This document shows, in pieces, positions 1 to 9,045 of a stretch of DNA of 11,193 nt; the first letter of the stretch is position 1, and every line of letters starts with the position of its first letter. Where the stretch lies: contig PQAQ01000144.1 in assembly GCA_003105305.1 (NCBI GenBank), positions 1 to 11,193 of the forward strand, written 5' to 3'. This DNA is from Candidatus Methylomirabilota bacterium (GTDB lineage: Bacteria; Methylomirabilota; Methylomirabilia; Methylomirabilales; Methylomirabilaceae). The notes under the pieces were generated by a model. It ran no database searches. It was not told where the DNA came from and worked only from the letters and a program-made list of their open reading frames with translations. The position numbers were made by a program, and so were the translations under genes.

Positions 1-570
1 ATATTCCATGGCCCGCCGCATCAACGCAGCGTTCATGACCGGGCGGCCGTCGTCGGAGACGGCCACGCAGCCGGCGTCAAACAGCTCCCCGATGTCGGCC
101 AGCTCCTCTCCTTTCAGTCCCTTGGTGATGGCGCCAACGGGATAGACCTGAACCGCTCCCTCGCGTTTGGCCGTATCGAGGATAAACTCGGTCACGGCGC
201 GCGTATCGTTGACGGGATCGGTATTCGGCATGCAACAGACCGCCGTAAAGCCGCCACGCGCCGCCGCCATCGTTCCGCTCGCGATCGTTTCTTTATCTTC
301 GCGCCCGGGTTGGCGCAGGTGGACATGCATGTCGATCAACCCCGGACAGACCACCAGTCCCGTCGCATCGAATACCCGGTCAATGGTGAGGGCGGATTCA
401 GCCTGTTTCGCTGTTTTCGATCCTTTCGCTCTGCCGGCCTCGGTGGGTTCAGCGCCTCCTGCATGTTTCTTAATCCGGGCAATCTTCCCATCTTCGACAA
501 ACAGATCGAGGAGCTCGTCCACGCCGCTTGCCGGATCGATGACCCGTCCGCCTTTGATTAGCATCCTCAT
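1..570 (-). CDS. pyrC: Dihydroorotase, type I (partial, C-terminal part beyond left edge)
   Basis: Dihydroorotase cyclises N-carbamoyl-aspartate to dihydroorotate, the third step of de novo pyrimidine synthesis in the cytoplasm. The first 190 residues are present. They show the amidohydrolase zinc motif D80-M-H-V-H-L-R (metal ligands H82 and H84), then [17 protein letters not shown] (106-122), a dihydroorotase hallmark, and SDDG near 172-175, where family members carry a further metal-binding Asp. The remaining His and Asp ligands lie off the window. The ATG at 570 is 25 bases after the pyrB stop and has GGGAG about 12 bases upstream; an ATG at 564 is an alternative. Oddly, residues 37-63 form a hydrophilic, Ala/Lys/Glu-rich insertion that puts the HxH about 20 residues later than in typical bacterial type I enzymes. 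The gene is the third of a pyrR-pyrB-pyrC operon and shares its attenuator. Confidence 0.95.
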   Translation of the reverse strand, partial: MRMLIKGGRVIDPASGVDELLDLFVEDGKIARIKKHAGGAEPTEAGRAKGSKTAKQAESALTIDRVFDATGLVVCPGLIDMHVHLRQPGREDKETIASGTMAAARGGFTAVCCMPNTDPVNDTRAVTEFILDTAKREGAVQVYPVGAITKGLKGEELADIGELFDAGCVAVSDDGRPVMNAALMRRAMEY

Positions 571-595
571 GATCGTTCCATCTCCCGGACTACCA

Positions 596-1528
596 CTATC
601 CTGCCTGCCCGCCGCCGGCGAAGATATAGAGCAGAGCCATCCGCACGGCCAGGCCATTCTCTACCTGATTCGGGATCAGCGAATAGGGTCCATCGGCGAC
701 ATCCGGCGCAATTTCCACGCCCCGATTGATCGGGCCAGGGTGCATGACCAGCACATTGGGCTTGGCGGCCTTCATCCGCTCTGCGGTGAGACCGAACAGG
801 CGCGAGTACTCCCGCAGCGAAGGGAAAAGCCCGGCCTGTTGACGCTCGGTCTGTAGTCTGAGCATCATAATAACATCGACCTCGCCGATGGCCCGATCAA
901 GGTTCGTAAACACCTCAACGCCGAGTCGTTCGATGAACCGTGGAAGCATCGTCTGCGGTCCTGCGACTCGCACCTCGATCCCCATCTTGCGCATTCCGTC
1001 GATGTTGCTCCTGGCAACCCGGCTGTGAGCGATGTCGCCGACAATAGCCGCCTTGAGTCCCTCCAGCCGTCCCAGCTTCTCCCTGATGGTGAAGAGGTCG
1101 AGCAGGGCCTGGCTGGGGTGCTCGTGGGCGCCGTCGCCGGCATTGATAACCGATGCCGCAAGCCGCCTGGCCAGGAACTCCGCCGCGCCCGCCGCCGGAT
1201 GACGGATGACCACGATGTCCGGGTGCATCGCCTGAAGCGTGAGACCCGTATCCTTCAAACCCTCCCCCTTGGTCACTGAACTTGCCGAGGTGGAGATATT
1301 GATCACGTCGGCGCTGAGCCGCTTTCCGGCGATTTCAAACGATGTGCGGGTCCGTGTGCTGGGCTCGTAGAACAGGTTAATCACAGTCTTGCCGCGCAGG
1401 GTCGGGACCTTCTTGATGTCGCGACGGGCCACATCTTTCATCGACTCGGCGGTATCCAGGATCAGCCGGATGTCGTCCGATGCCAGTTCCTGCATACTCA
1501 ACAGATCTTTGCGTATAAGGCCAACCAT
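596..1528 (-). CDS. pyrB: Aspartate carbamoyltransferase catalytic subunit
   Basis: Aspartate carbamoyltransferase joins carbamoyl phosphate and aspartate to form N-carbamoyl-aspartate, the committed step of pyrimidine synthesis. The 310-residue length is normal for the catalytic chain. The carbamoyl-phosphate motif STRTRTSFE is at residues 57-65, followed by [18 protein letters not shown], which carries the second substrate-binding HPSQ, and [11 protein letters not shown] near the C-terminus. The ATG at 1528 has an AGAGAGA purine stretch just upstream; the GTG codon directly before it (1531) is an equally in-frame alternative. The gene begins 11 bases after the pyrR stop and ends 25 bases before pyrC, so it is cotranscribed with them. 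No pyrI regulatory chain is seen in the window. Control is therefore most likely through PyrR attenuation rather than an allosteric subunit. Confidence 0.97.
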   Translation of the reverse strand: MVGLIRKDLLSMQELASDDIRLILDTAESMKDVARRDIKKVPTLRGKTVINLFYEPSTRTRTSFEIAGKRLSADVINISTSASSVTKGEGLKDTGLTLQAMHPDIVVIRHPAAGAAEFLARRLAASVINAGDGAHEHPSQALLDLFTIREKLGRLEGLKAAIVGDIAHSRVARSNIDGMRKMGIEVRVAGPQTMLPRFIERLGVEVFTNLDRAIGEVDVIMMLRLQTERQQAGLFPSLREYSRLFGLTAERMKAAKPNVLVMHPGPINRGVEIAPDVADGPYSLIPNQVENGLAVRMALLYIFAGGGQAG

Positions 1529-1539
1529 CACATCTCTCT

Positions 1540-2176
<637 letters not shown>

Positions 2177-2183
2177 GACATCT

Positions 2184-2216
2184 CCTTTTCGAACCTCTCT
2201 GAGTCCGATTAAAAGG
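2184..2216 (-). promoter_or_regulatory. PyrR-binding anti-antiterminator hairpin
   Basis: On the minus strand CCTTTT (2216-2211) pairs with AAAAGG (2189-2184). Above an asymmetric internal loop, GGACT (2206-2202) pairs with GGTTC (2195-2191) and presents the hexaloop CAGAGA. The core CAGAGAGGTT matches the 3' part of the published PyrR-binding consensus ARUCCNGNGAGGYU; the closing pair is U-G instead of C-G. PyrR bound here would prevent GAGGTT from pairing with the terminator's 5' arm, so the terminator forms. Position and structure fit the Bacillus-type mechanism. Binding itself is inferred. Confidence 0.85.
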
Positions 2217-2224
2217 TTAACCTC

Positions 2225-2252
2225 ATTGTACCGGAATGCCCTCGACTGTCAA
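2225..2252 (-). promoter_or_regulatory. pyr operon promoter, sigma70 type
   Basis: On the minus strand a perfect -35 box TTGACA (2252-2247) and a near-perfect -10 box TACAAT (2230-2225) are separated by 16 bases. Transcription should begin near 2217-2218, so the transcript starts almost directly with the PyrR-binding hairpin. The -35 box lies only six bases beyond the stop codon of the upstream flavin-binding protein gene. Confidence 0.88.
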
Positions 2253-2258
2253 GCGCAA

Positions 2259-2708
2259 TTAGGCGTCACACTTCAAGGTTTTTTGACTATAATCCCACGT
2301 CACCACCTTTTTGGGGACGACCTTCATTAAAAGCGGATCGGGACCGCCGACCAAATACTTGTAGCCCGGGTGGTCGGCCGTACCGAAATAGCGCTGCGCC
2401 ATCGCGTCACGGAACTGCCGAAGCTTTTGCTTATCGTTGACGAACTCGACCGTCCCCTGGATCATCACCCCTTTGTAGTTCTCGAACGCGTCGCCCCCAT
2501 CGACGACCAGTGCGACTTTCTGGTTAGCCTGCAGGTTCCGGCCCTTTTTGGATCGTGGCGACGTTTCGATATAGAGTTCACCGTCCAGCAGGATGTGCCA
2601 GACTGGTACGACATGCGGTTGGCCGTGCCGATCTACGGTCGCCAGCCGGCAGACCTTGTGCTGCCCCAAGAACACCTTCATAGCCTGTTGACCCATTGCC
2701 GTTCCCAC
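2259..2708 (-). CDS. PNPOx-like FMN-binding split-barrel protein
   Basis: The 149-residue protein belongs by pattern to the pyridoxamine 5'-phosphate oxidase-like split-barrel family, whose members bind FMN or sometimes F420 or haem. The sequence shows the usual opening: a short helix, CRLATVDRHGQPHVVPVWH near residues 17-35, DGELYIETSPRSKKGRNL, then KVALVVDG and GVMIQGTVEFV. These are the strands that form the cofactor-binding barrel. The substrate is unknown; true PdxH activity is unlikely because the protein is short and lacks the PdxH C-terminal region. The start is GTG 2708, because AGGAGG sits six bases before it at 2715-2720; an in-frame ATG at 2696 lacks a site. The upstream gene's stop codon overlaps that ribosome-binding site (TAGGAGG), which suggests coupled translation. 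Confidence 0.85.
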   Translation of the reverse strand: MGTAMGQQAMKVFLGQHKVCRLATVDRHGQPHVVPVWHILLDGELYIETSPRSKKGRNLQANQKVALVVDGGDAFENYKGVMIQGTVEFVNDKQKLRQFRDAMAQRYFGTADHPGYKYLVGGPDPLLMKVVPKKVVTWDYSQKTLKCDA

Positions 2709-2718
2709 GTTTCTCCTC

Positions 2719-3000
2719 CTATGCGGCCGGCGGCGCGGTCCGTCGCGCGTCAATCAATTCACGAACAGCCGGGATCAGATAGATTGTGGATAGGTCGAAC
2801 CGTGACAGGCAATCGGCTAGGACCTGGATTCGATCGCCCGGTGTCAGGTGCTGGTCGATGATGACTACAAGCCGGCCCCGTAACGTGCAGGTCCCGCTTC
2901 TCACGACGAATTCCTGCCGGTCCAGGTTCTCGTAGAGGACCTTCACGTCGAGCTGGTCGGCCAACTGTTCAAGCTGTCGCAGAGCCGTCGCTTCCACCAT
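2719..3000 (-). CDS. Conserved-looking hypothetical protein of 93 residues
   Basis: I do not recognise a named family. The protein is soluble, with no signal peptide or membrane segment. It begins with a Leu-rich helix (ALRQLEQLADQLDVKVLYENL). A strand-rich centre with one Cys follows (SGTCTLRGRLVVIIDQ), then a helical end (GDRIQVLADCLSRFDLSTIYL and AVRELIDARR). The pattern of a short regular fold with a hydrophobic VVIID strand argues for a real gene, as does its tight join to the flavin-binding gene downstream, whose ribosome-binding site overlaps this stop codon. The start is uncertain: ATG 3000 or the in-frame GTG 3009, neither with a strong Shine-Dalgarno sequence. A function linked to the flavin protein is possible but unproven. 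Confidence 0.7.
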   Translation of the reverse strand: MVEATALRQLEQLADQLDVKVLYENLDRQEFVVRSGTCTLRGRLVVIIDQHLTPGDRIQVLADCLSRFDLSTIYLIPAVRELIDARRTAPPAA

Positions 3001-3039
3001 TGTGCGCACCGATATCGCATGATCCTAAGCGGTACAGCC

Positions 3040-3068
3040 ACGCTACAGAAGACGCTCGCAAATGTCAA
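3040..3068 (-). promoter_or_regulatory. Possible promoter for the hypothetical/flavin-protein pair
   Basis: On the minus strand TTGACA (3068-3063) is followed after 17 bases by TAGCGT (3045-3040), a weak -10 box with three matches to consensus. It lies about 30-40 bases before the start of the 93-residue gene and after the terminator of the preceding unit, so it is well placed. The poor -10 box keeps confidence low. Confidence 0.4.
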
Positions 3069-3093
3069 GGTGATGACGGCCGTCAGCAGACAA

Positions 3094-3137
3094 CAAAAAC
3101 GCTGAGGGACCGACCGCCCGGGCGGTCCCTCAGCGTT
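3094..3137 (-). terminator. Strong intrinsic terminator after the YXWGXW-type gene
   Basis: A perfect 15-bp inverted repeat (3098-3112 and 3123-3137, starting AACGCTGAGGGACCG) encloses a ten-base GC-only loop region. On the minus strand it runs into TTTTTGTTG, the expected U-tract. It ends transcription of the small secreted protein gene about 35 bases after its stop. On the plus strand no T-run follows. Confidence 0.88.
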
Positions 3138-3173
3138 CGGAGGGAGGAGGAGGGCAGGAGGAGCAGAACGCGT

Positions 3174-3434
3174 TTACCGCCAGTGACCAGGAATCCAGGC
3201 GCCCCACCGGTTAAAATGTCCGGGGGTCCAGACGGGCCGATAATAGACCGGCGCAGGTCGCATGCGCCATCCTGGGGCCGGGGCCATAACAACAGGAGTC
3301 CCCGTGACGATCATCGGACCCGGGACGGCAACATTGATCCCGACCCTGACCCATGCGAGAGCCGGTCGGGTCACGGCAATCAATCCACCGATAACGAGTG
3401 TCATGACAACCAGTTTCGACAGATACCGTTTCAT
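3174..3434 (-). CDS. Small secreted protein with YXWGXW-type motif
   Basis: The 86-residue product begins with a clear signal peptide: MKRY, a hydrophobic stretch LVVMTLVIGGLIAV, then a likely signal-peptidase cut after ALA (about residue 27). The mature part is short and rich in Pro, Trp, Arg and Val. It ends WTPGHFNRWGAWIPGHWR, two copies of a W-x-PGH-[FW] unit typical of the YXWGXW repeat proteins of the Gram-negative cell envelope. Their function is unknown; a periplasmic or outer-membrane location is likely. AGGAGG about nine bases before the ATG fixes the start. It is a single-gene unit, divergent from ligA and closed by its own terminator. Confidence 0.85.
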   Translation of the reverse strand: MKRYLSKLVVMTLVIGGLIAVTRPALAWVRVGINVAVPGPMIVTGTPVVMAPAPGWRMRPAPVYYRPVWTPGHFNRWGAWIPGHWR

Positions 3435-3550
3435 GATTGTTGCCTCCTGTTGTGGTTGTTGTCACTGTTTGCCTGATTAGACAGTCGATGCCGGAAAGGG
3501 TTTAGGGACCGAATTGCCTTGCCTCACTTGATGAATTCTGCTACCAATAG

Positions 3551-5656
<2,106 letters not shown>

Positions 5657-5731
5657 ACGTTAGGCAACACCAAGGGGTTGAGGGTTTGGCTCAGCACCCA
5701 TGCCAAAGCCGGAAGAGGAGGATTAAAGACC

Positions 5732-6385
5732 ATGGTCCAGTCAAAGGATATTTTGGACTTACTCGACCTTCTCGACGAAACTGGATTGGACATCGGGTTT
5801 CTCTGGGGCTTCGTACATGACGAGAGCAGAGAAGGTGGTCAGCTCTCCCCTTTCTCGCATTCCGAAGACCCCAAGGCCGTAAAGGAAATGCGAGGTCATC
5901 TAAGAGCACTCGTGAAGTCAAAGCAGGGAACCGTGATTGGACGTGACGAGCTAATCCAGAAGCTCTTAAGCGTTGTCGAAGACGGACATCTCGACGAGAC
6001 GATTACACGTTGTGAACTCCAAGAGGTCCCTGGCATTATCGCTCGCCGGAAGAAGCTTCGGACTATTTCAACTGCTTCCCTACCCGACAAAAAGGTCACG
6101 GCCTACCTGCGACAAGCCACCACCTGTTACCTCTATGGCCTTACTGATGCTGCCGCTGCCCTTTGCCGGTCAGTTCTTCGATTCGCATTAGAGGAAGCAA
6201 TGGCGAAGCCCGGAGGCGTAAACTTAGGGAGGATCAGTCATAAAGACTACCTTTACAACCTTATCGAGTTTGCCAGAAAAACAAAGAGCAAAAACATAGA
6301 GATCCTTCCTGACCCACTGCCACAGCAGGCCCATGAGATACGGGAAGTCGGCAACAACGCTCTTCACGCGAGTGGTTTTAAATGA
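5732..6385 (+). CDS. DUF4145-like protein, last helix frameshifted
   Basis: As read, the product has 217 residues. The C-terminal half (from about residue 124) shows the layout of DUF4145-like helical proteins: AYLRQATTCYLYGLTDAAAALCR, RSVLRFALEEAM, a central LYNLIEFARKT, then HEIREVGNNALH, the family's R-x-x-GN-x-x-x-H signature. The biochemical role of this domain is unknown, although it occurs in some defence and mobile-element proteins. The N-terminal half is not recognised. GAGGAGG at 5715-5721 fixes ATG 5732. The frame stops at 6383-6385 just after the signature, but the missing final helix continues at once in the next frame (see 6376-6467). The gene is markedly poorer in G+C than ligA (20 of 60 bases at 6241-6300), which suggests transfer. 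It is followed closely by hicBA. Confidence 0.7.
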   Translation: MVQSKDILDLLDLLDETGLDIGFLWGFVHDESREGGQLSPFSHSEDPKAVKEMRGHLRALVKSKQGTVIGRDELIQKLLSVVEDGHLDETITRCELQEVPGIIARRKKLRTISTASLPDKKVTAYLRQATTCYLYGLTDAAAALCRSVLRFALEEAMAKPGGVNLGRISHKDYLYNLIEFARKTKSKNIEILPDPLPQQAHEIREVGNNALHASGFK

Positions 6386-6467
6386 TTCCAGAGCCCTAGC
6401 CACTATTGAGCATATGGCTGAAATTCTATCGCACATCTATGGCCGAACCGGGCAAAGAGGCCGGTAG
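6376..6467 (+). other. Displaced C-terminal coding remnant of the DUF4145-like gene
   Basis: Omitting one base from the TTTT run at 6376-6379 fuses the upstream frame to one reading LNDSRALATIEHMAEILSH and onward to a TAG at 6465-6467. The combined protein would have 244 residues. DUF4145-type domains normally end with just such an amphipathic helix after the GN-x-x-x-H motif. The restored stop falls 13 bases before hicB, directly before its ribosome-binding site, as in a compact operon. Either a real one-base insertion truncated the gene or the homopolymer length is a sequencing error. A programmed shift is less likely because no known +1 slippery site is present. Confidence 0.65.
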
Positions 6468-6480
6468 AAGGAGAACGCAC

Positions 6481-6717
6481 ATGAAGCAACTACAACACAC
6501 TATCAAGGCGATTATCCGTCCTGGTGAGGAGTCTGGTTTTGTCGCTGAATGTGTCGAGATCGCGGTGGTGACCCAGGGCCGGACGCTTGACGAGACTATC
6601 GGCAATCTCAAGGAGGCCGTTGCCCTGCATCTGAAGGGGGAAGATCCTGCCGATTTCGGGCTGTACGATCACCCGGCCCTTGTCGTCACTATGGAGATCG
6701 AACCCTCTTATGTCTAA
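6481..6717 (+). CDS. hicB: HicB-family antitoxin
   Basis: HicB neutralises the HicA mRNA interferase by direct binding. The 78-residue protein shows the partial RNase H-like fold of the family: strands around IKAIIRPGEESGFVAECVEI, a turn VVTQGRTLDETIGNLKEAV with the helix typical of HicB, and a C-terminal VVTMEIEPSYV strand. ATG 6481 is preceded by AAGGAG with seven bases of spacing; the frame is open back to 6406, but that part lacks similarity. No helix-turn-helix or ribbon-helix-helix extension follows the fold, so this is a short HicB and autoregulation by it alone is doubtful. It overlaps hicA by eight bases, with antitoxin first. Confidence 0.88.
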   Translation: MKQLQHTIKAIIRPGEESGFVAECVEIAVVTQGRTLDETIGNLKEAVALHLKGEDPADFGLYDHPALVVTMEIEPSYV

Positions 6718-6949
6718 GCTCCGACGGCTTTCCGGTAAACAGGTTGTTGCTGTATTCACCGAGTTCGGTTTCCGTGTGGTGGATCAGTACGGCAGTCATA
6801 TGAAGCTCAGACGGGACGCGATGGCGGGTTCTCAGACGCTGACGGTTCCTGCGCATACCCAGCTTGATCCAGGCACCCTCCGAGCGATTATTCGCCAGGC
6901 GTCGCGGTTCATACCAGAGGAAGAGCTCAGACCGCATTTCTATCGATAA
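6710..6949 (+). CDS. hicA: HicA-family mRNA interferase toxin
   Basis: HicA cleaves mRNA independently of, or during, translation and arrests growth when free of HicB. The 79-residue protein has the dsRBD-like HicA fold: a helix KQVVAVFTEFGF, then VVDQYGSHMKLRR with the expected catalytic His at residue 30 in the GSH motif, a strand TLTVPAH, and a final helix GTLRAIIRQASRF. Length and the key His look intact, so the toxin is probably functional. The ATG at 6710 lies within the last codons of hicB, giving coupled translation. The pair may be cotranscribed with the DUF4145-like gene. An upstream frame from 6680 is only an extension into hicB. Confidence 0.88.
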   Translation: MSKLRRLSGKQVVAVFTEFGFRVVDQYGSHMKLRRDAMAGSQTLTVPAHTQLDPGTLRAIIRQASRFIPEEELRPHFYR

Positions 6950-7001
6950 CCGGCGGTGCATCAACGTGTAGCAGTTCACGACGCGAATCACACGAGGGCA
7001 T

Positions 7002-8015
7002 GTGACGGCACAGAGGCGTAAGTTATGGCTGACGATCGCGTTGCTGGCGCTGGGCGGCGCGGCGGCCGTTGGCGGCTGGGGGCTGGTCCGCGACAAGAGA
7101 GACAGCCACACCCTGGTGGCGAACGGAACGATTGAGGCCACCGAGGTGGAGGTGAGCTCGAAACTTCCGGGCCGCCTCGCCCAACTTCTGGTCGACGAGG
7201 GTGATCAGGTTCAGGCCGGGCAGGTCATTGGTCGCCTTGATACCGCAGAGTTTGAGGCGGACGCGGCGCAGGCGCGGGCGGCGCTGGCCAGGGCCGAGGC
7301 CCAGCTCAAGGAGCTGCTCGTCGGCTCGCGCCCTCAGGAGATCGAAGAGGCGCGCGCCAATCTGCAGCAGGCGGAAGATAACCTCACGCTGGCAAAAGAC
7401 GATTGGAACCGATTCGACGCCCTGTTTAAGGAGGGCGCCGTCTCGGCGCAGGAGCGCGACCGCGCGAAGAACCGGATAGATGTCGCCGCGAGTCAGGTCA
7501 AGGCCGCCCGCGAACGGTACGAATTGGTCCGGATAGGACCTCGGCTGGAGGTGATTGAGGCGGCCCGCCACGAGCGCGATCGGGCAAAGGCAGCGCTTGA
7601 GACGGCCCAAGTCCGACTTCGCGACAGCACGATCCTGGCTCCCCTCAAGGCCATCGTACTCACTAAGCGCGCCGAACAGGGGGAGGTCGTCAACCCCGGT
7701 TTTCCTATCGTGATTCTCGTCGATCCTGGAGATCTGTGGCTGCGCGTGTATATCCCAGAGTCGGAGATCGGATTGGTCGGTATCGGTCAGGACGCGGCAG
7801 TGACCGTCGATTCATTCCCGGATCGGCATTTCGATGGGAAGGTGATCGAAATCAGCTCGAAGGCCGAATTTACCCCCCGGACCGTCCAGACCAAGAAGGA
7901 GCGCGTGAATCTGGTCTTTGGGGTCAAGATCCGCCTGGACAATCACGAGCGCCTGCTGAAGCCGGGGATGCCGGCCGATACCGAGATCAGGACGGCAGGC
8001 GGGATAATGCGGTGA
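7002..8015 (+). CDS. HlyD-family membrane-fusion (periplasmic adaptor) protein
   Basis: The protein links an inner-membrane ABC transporter to an outer-membrane channel or to the outer membrane. Its 337 residues begin with a signal-anchor (about 8-26, LWLTIALLALGGAAAVGGWG). A half biotinyl-lipoyl domain comes next (IEATEVEVSSKLPGRLAQLL, GDQVQAGQVIGRLD). A long Ala/Glu/Arg-rich coiled-coil hairpin follows (about 80-200), then the second lipoyl half (STILAPLKAIVLTKRAEQGEVV) and a beta-barrel end with KPGMPADTEI. The GTG at 7002 has GAGGG just upstream. The arrangement MFP-ATPase-permease resembles the YbhG-YbhF-YbhS/R exporter of E. coli. No TolC-type gene lies in the window, so the outer-membrane partner must be encoded elsewhere. 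The cargo is unknown. Confidence 0.92.
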   Translation: MTAQRRKLWLTIALLALGGAAAVGGWGLVRDKRDSHTLVANGTIEATEVEVSSKLPGRLAQLLVDEGDQVQAGQVIGRLDTAEFEADAAQARAALARAEAQLKELLVGSRPQEIEEARANLQQAEDNLTLAKDDWNRFDALFKEGAVSAQERDRAKNRIDVAASQVKAARERYELVRIGPRLEVIEAARHERDRAKAALETAQVRLRDSTILAPLKAIVLTKRAEQGEVVNPGFPIVILVDPGDLWLRVYIPESEIGLVGIGQDAAVTVDSFPDRHFDGKVIEISSKAEFTPRTVQTKKERVNLVFGVKIRLDNHERLLKPGMPADTEIRTAGGIMR

Positions 8016-8052
8016 ACCGGCCATCGACCAATCGCCTGTTGGAGCGCTGCGC

Positions 8053-9045
8053 ATGACTGAGGTAGATGTCGCGGCCTACGCCGTGATCACCGAGGGACTG
8101 ACCAAGCGTTTCGGCGAGATCGTCGCTGTAGACCATGTCGATCTGAAGATCAGGCGGGGCGAGATCTACGGGTTTCTTGGCCCCAACGGGGCCGGGAAGT
8201 CCACGACCATCCGGATGCTCTGCGGCCTGCTTGATCCGACGGAAGGATCGGGGCATGTGCTGGGGTGCGATATTGCGAGCGAGCCGGAGCGGATCAAGGA
8301 ACGGATCGGCTATATGTCGCAGCGATTCAGCCTGTACGAGGACCTGACCGTCCGAGAGAATCTCGAGTTCTATGCCAGCCTCTATTCGGTTCCCAGCGGG
8401 ATCAAGCGGGCCCGAATCGAACAGATGGTCCGAATGGCCGATCTGACCGGACGCGAACGCACACTGGCGGCCCACCTGTCCGGCGGCTGGAAGCAACGCC
8501 TGGCCTTGGGATGCAGTATCATCCATAAACCGGAACTCCTGTTCCTGGATGAGCCGACCGCCGGGGTCGATCCGGTCTCCCGCCGTAACTTTTGGGACCT
8601 GATCTATCGACTCTCCGAGGAAGGGATCACCATTGTTGCCACCACGCACTACATGGACGAGGCGGAGCACTGCAACAGTCTGGGATTTATCTATCAGGGT
8701 CGGATCACGGCGCAAGGCAGCCGTGAGGAGATCAAGGCCAATGCCCTGAAAGGGCAGGTCATCGAGATCGAATGTCACCCGATGCGAGAGGCGACGATAC
8801 TCCTTGAAACGCTCCCCGGTGTCGCAGAGGTCGTCCGATTCGGCAACACCATCCACCTGGTTACCGAGGACCGAAGCCTCGCGCCCGCCGATGTGGAGGC
8901 CCGTCTGATCGGTGAGGGATTAAAAGTCGACCGCGTTGAGACGGCGATCCCCTCCATCGAGGACATCTTTGTCTCTTTCGTGGGCCTGGCTGACCGCCGC
9001 TCGCTACGCGCGCAACTGAAGCGGATGCGGCAAGAGAGCATATGA
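8053..9045 (+). CDS. ABC transporter ATP-binding protein (ABC-2 exporter type)
   Basis: This is the motor of the exporter. The 330 residues contain Walker A GPNGAGKST (43-51), a Q-loop region YMSQRFSLYEDLTVRENL, the signature LSGGWKQRLALG starting at 142 (Trp in place of the common Gln), and Walker B LLFLDEP with D166 and the catalytic E167. The D-loop and the switch histidine (TTHYMDEAE) follow. About 100 residues follow the nucleotide-binding domain and resemble the regulatory extension of drug/lipid-type ABC-2 ATPases. The start ATG 8053 has GGAG eight bases upstream and lies 37 bases after the HlyD stop; the stop overlaps the permease start as ATGA. It is closest in style to YbhF/DrrA/CcmA-type ATPases. 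Confidence 0.95.
   Translation: MTEVDVAAYAVITEGLTKRFGEIVAVDHVDLKIRRGEIYGFLGPNGAGKSTTIRMLCGLLDPTEGSGHVLGCDIASEPERIKERIGYMSQRFSLYEDLTVRENLEFYASLYSVPSGIKRARIEQMVRMADLTGRERTLAAHLSGGWKQRLALGCSIIHKPELLFLDEPTAGVDPVSRRNFWDLIYRLSEEGITIVATTHYMDEAEHCNSLGFIYQGRITAQGSREEIKANALKGQVIEIECHPMREATILLETLPGVAEVVRFGNTIHLVTEDRSLAPADVEARLIGEGLKVDRVETAIPSIEDIFVSFVGLADRRSLRAQLKRMRQESI

Noticed and set aside
167..856. Plus-strand open frame of 229 codons across pyrC and the pyrB end
   Set aside because: It covers parts of two clear minus-strand enzymes. The translation has low-complexity composition and no family features.
2179..2181. ATG at 2181 as start of a nine-codon leader peptide
   Set aside because: The GGAG sequence is directly adjacent to this ATG, too close for efficient initiation. 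The GTG at 2176 is better spaced.
2215..2222. GGTTAACC palindrome at the pyr transcription start as an operator
   Set aside because: Eight bases is short enough to be chance, and the region is already explained by the start of the PyrR-binding stem.
3098..3137. The long hairpin as a bidirectional terminator
   Set aside because: Only the minus strand has a T-run after the stem; the plus strand continues with a purine-rich stretch.
3137..3165. GGAGG-rich purine tract as a repeat element or triplex-forming site
   Set aside because: It is a short 3' untranslated stretch with irregular GGA units, and I see no second copy in the window.
6376..6385. Programmed ribosomal frameshift in the DUF4145-like gene
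   Set aside because: The required shift is +1, and GGT TTT AAA TGA does not match the known prfB-type +1 site or a -1 X-XXY-YYZ heptamer. An indel is simpler.
7987..8856. Minus-strand open frame of 289 codons opposite the ABC ATPase
   Set aside because: The plus strand has intact Walker and signature motifs across the region. The reverse product shows no domain and no ribosome-binding site was identified.
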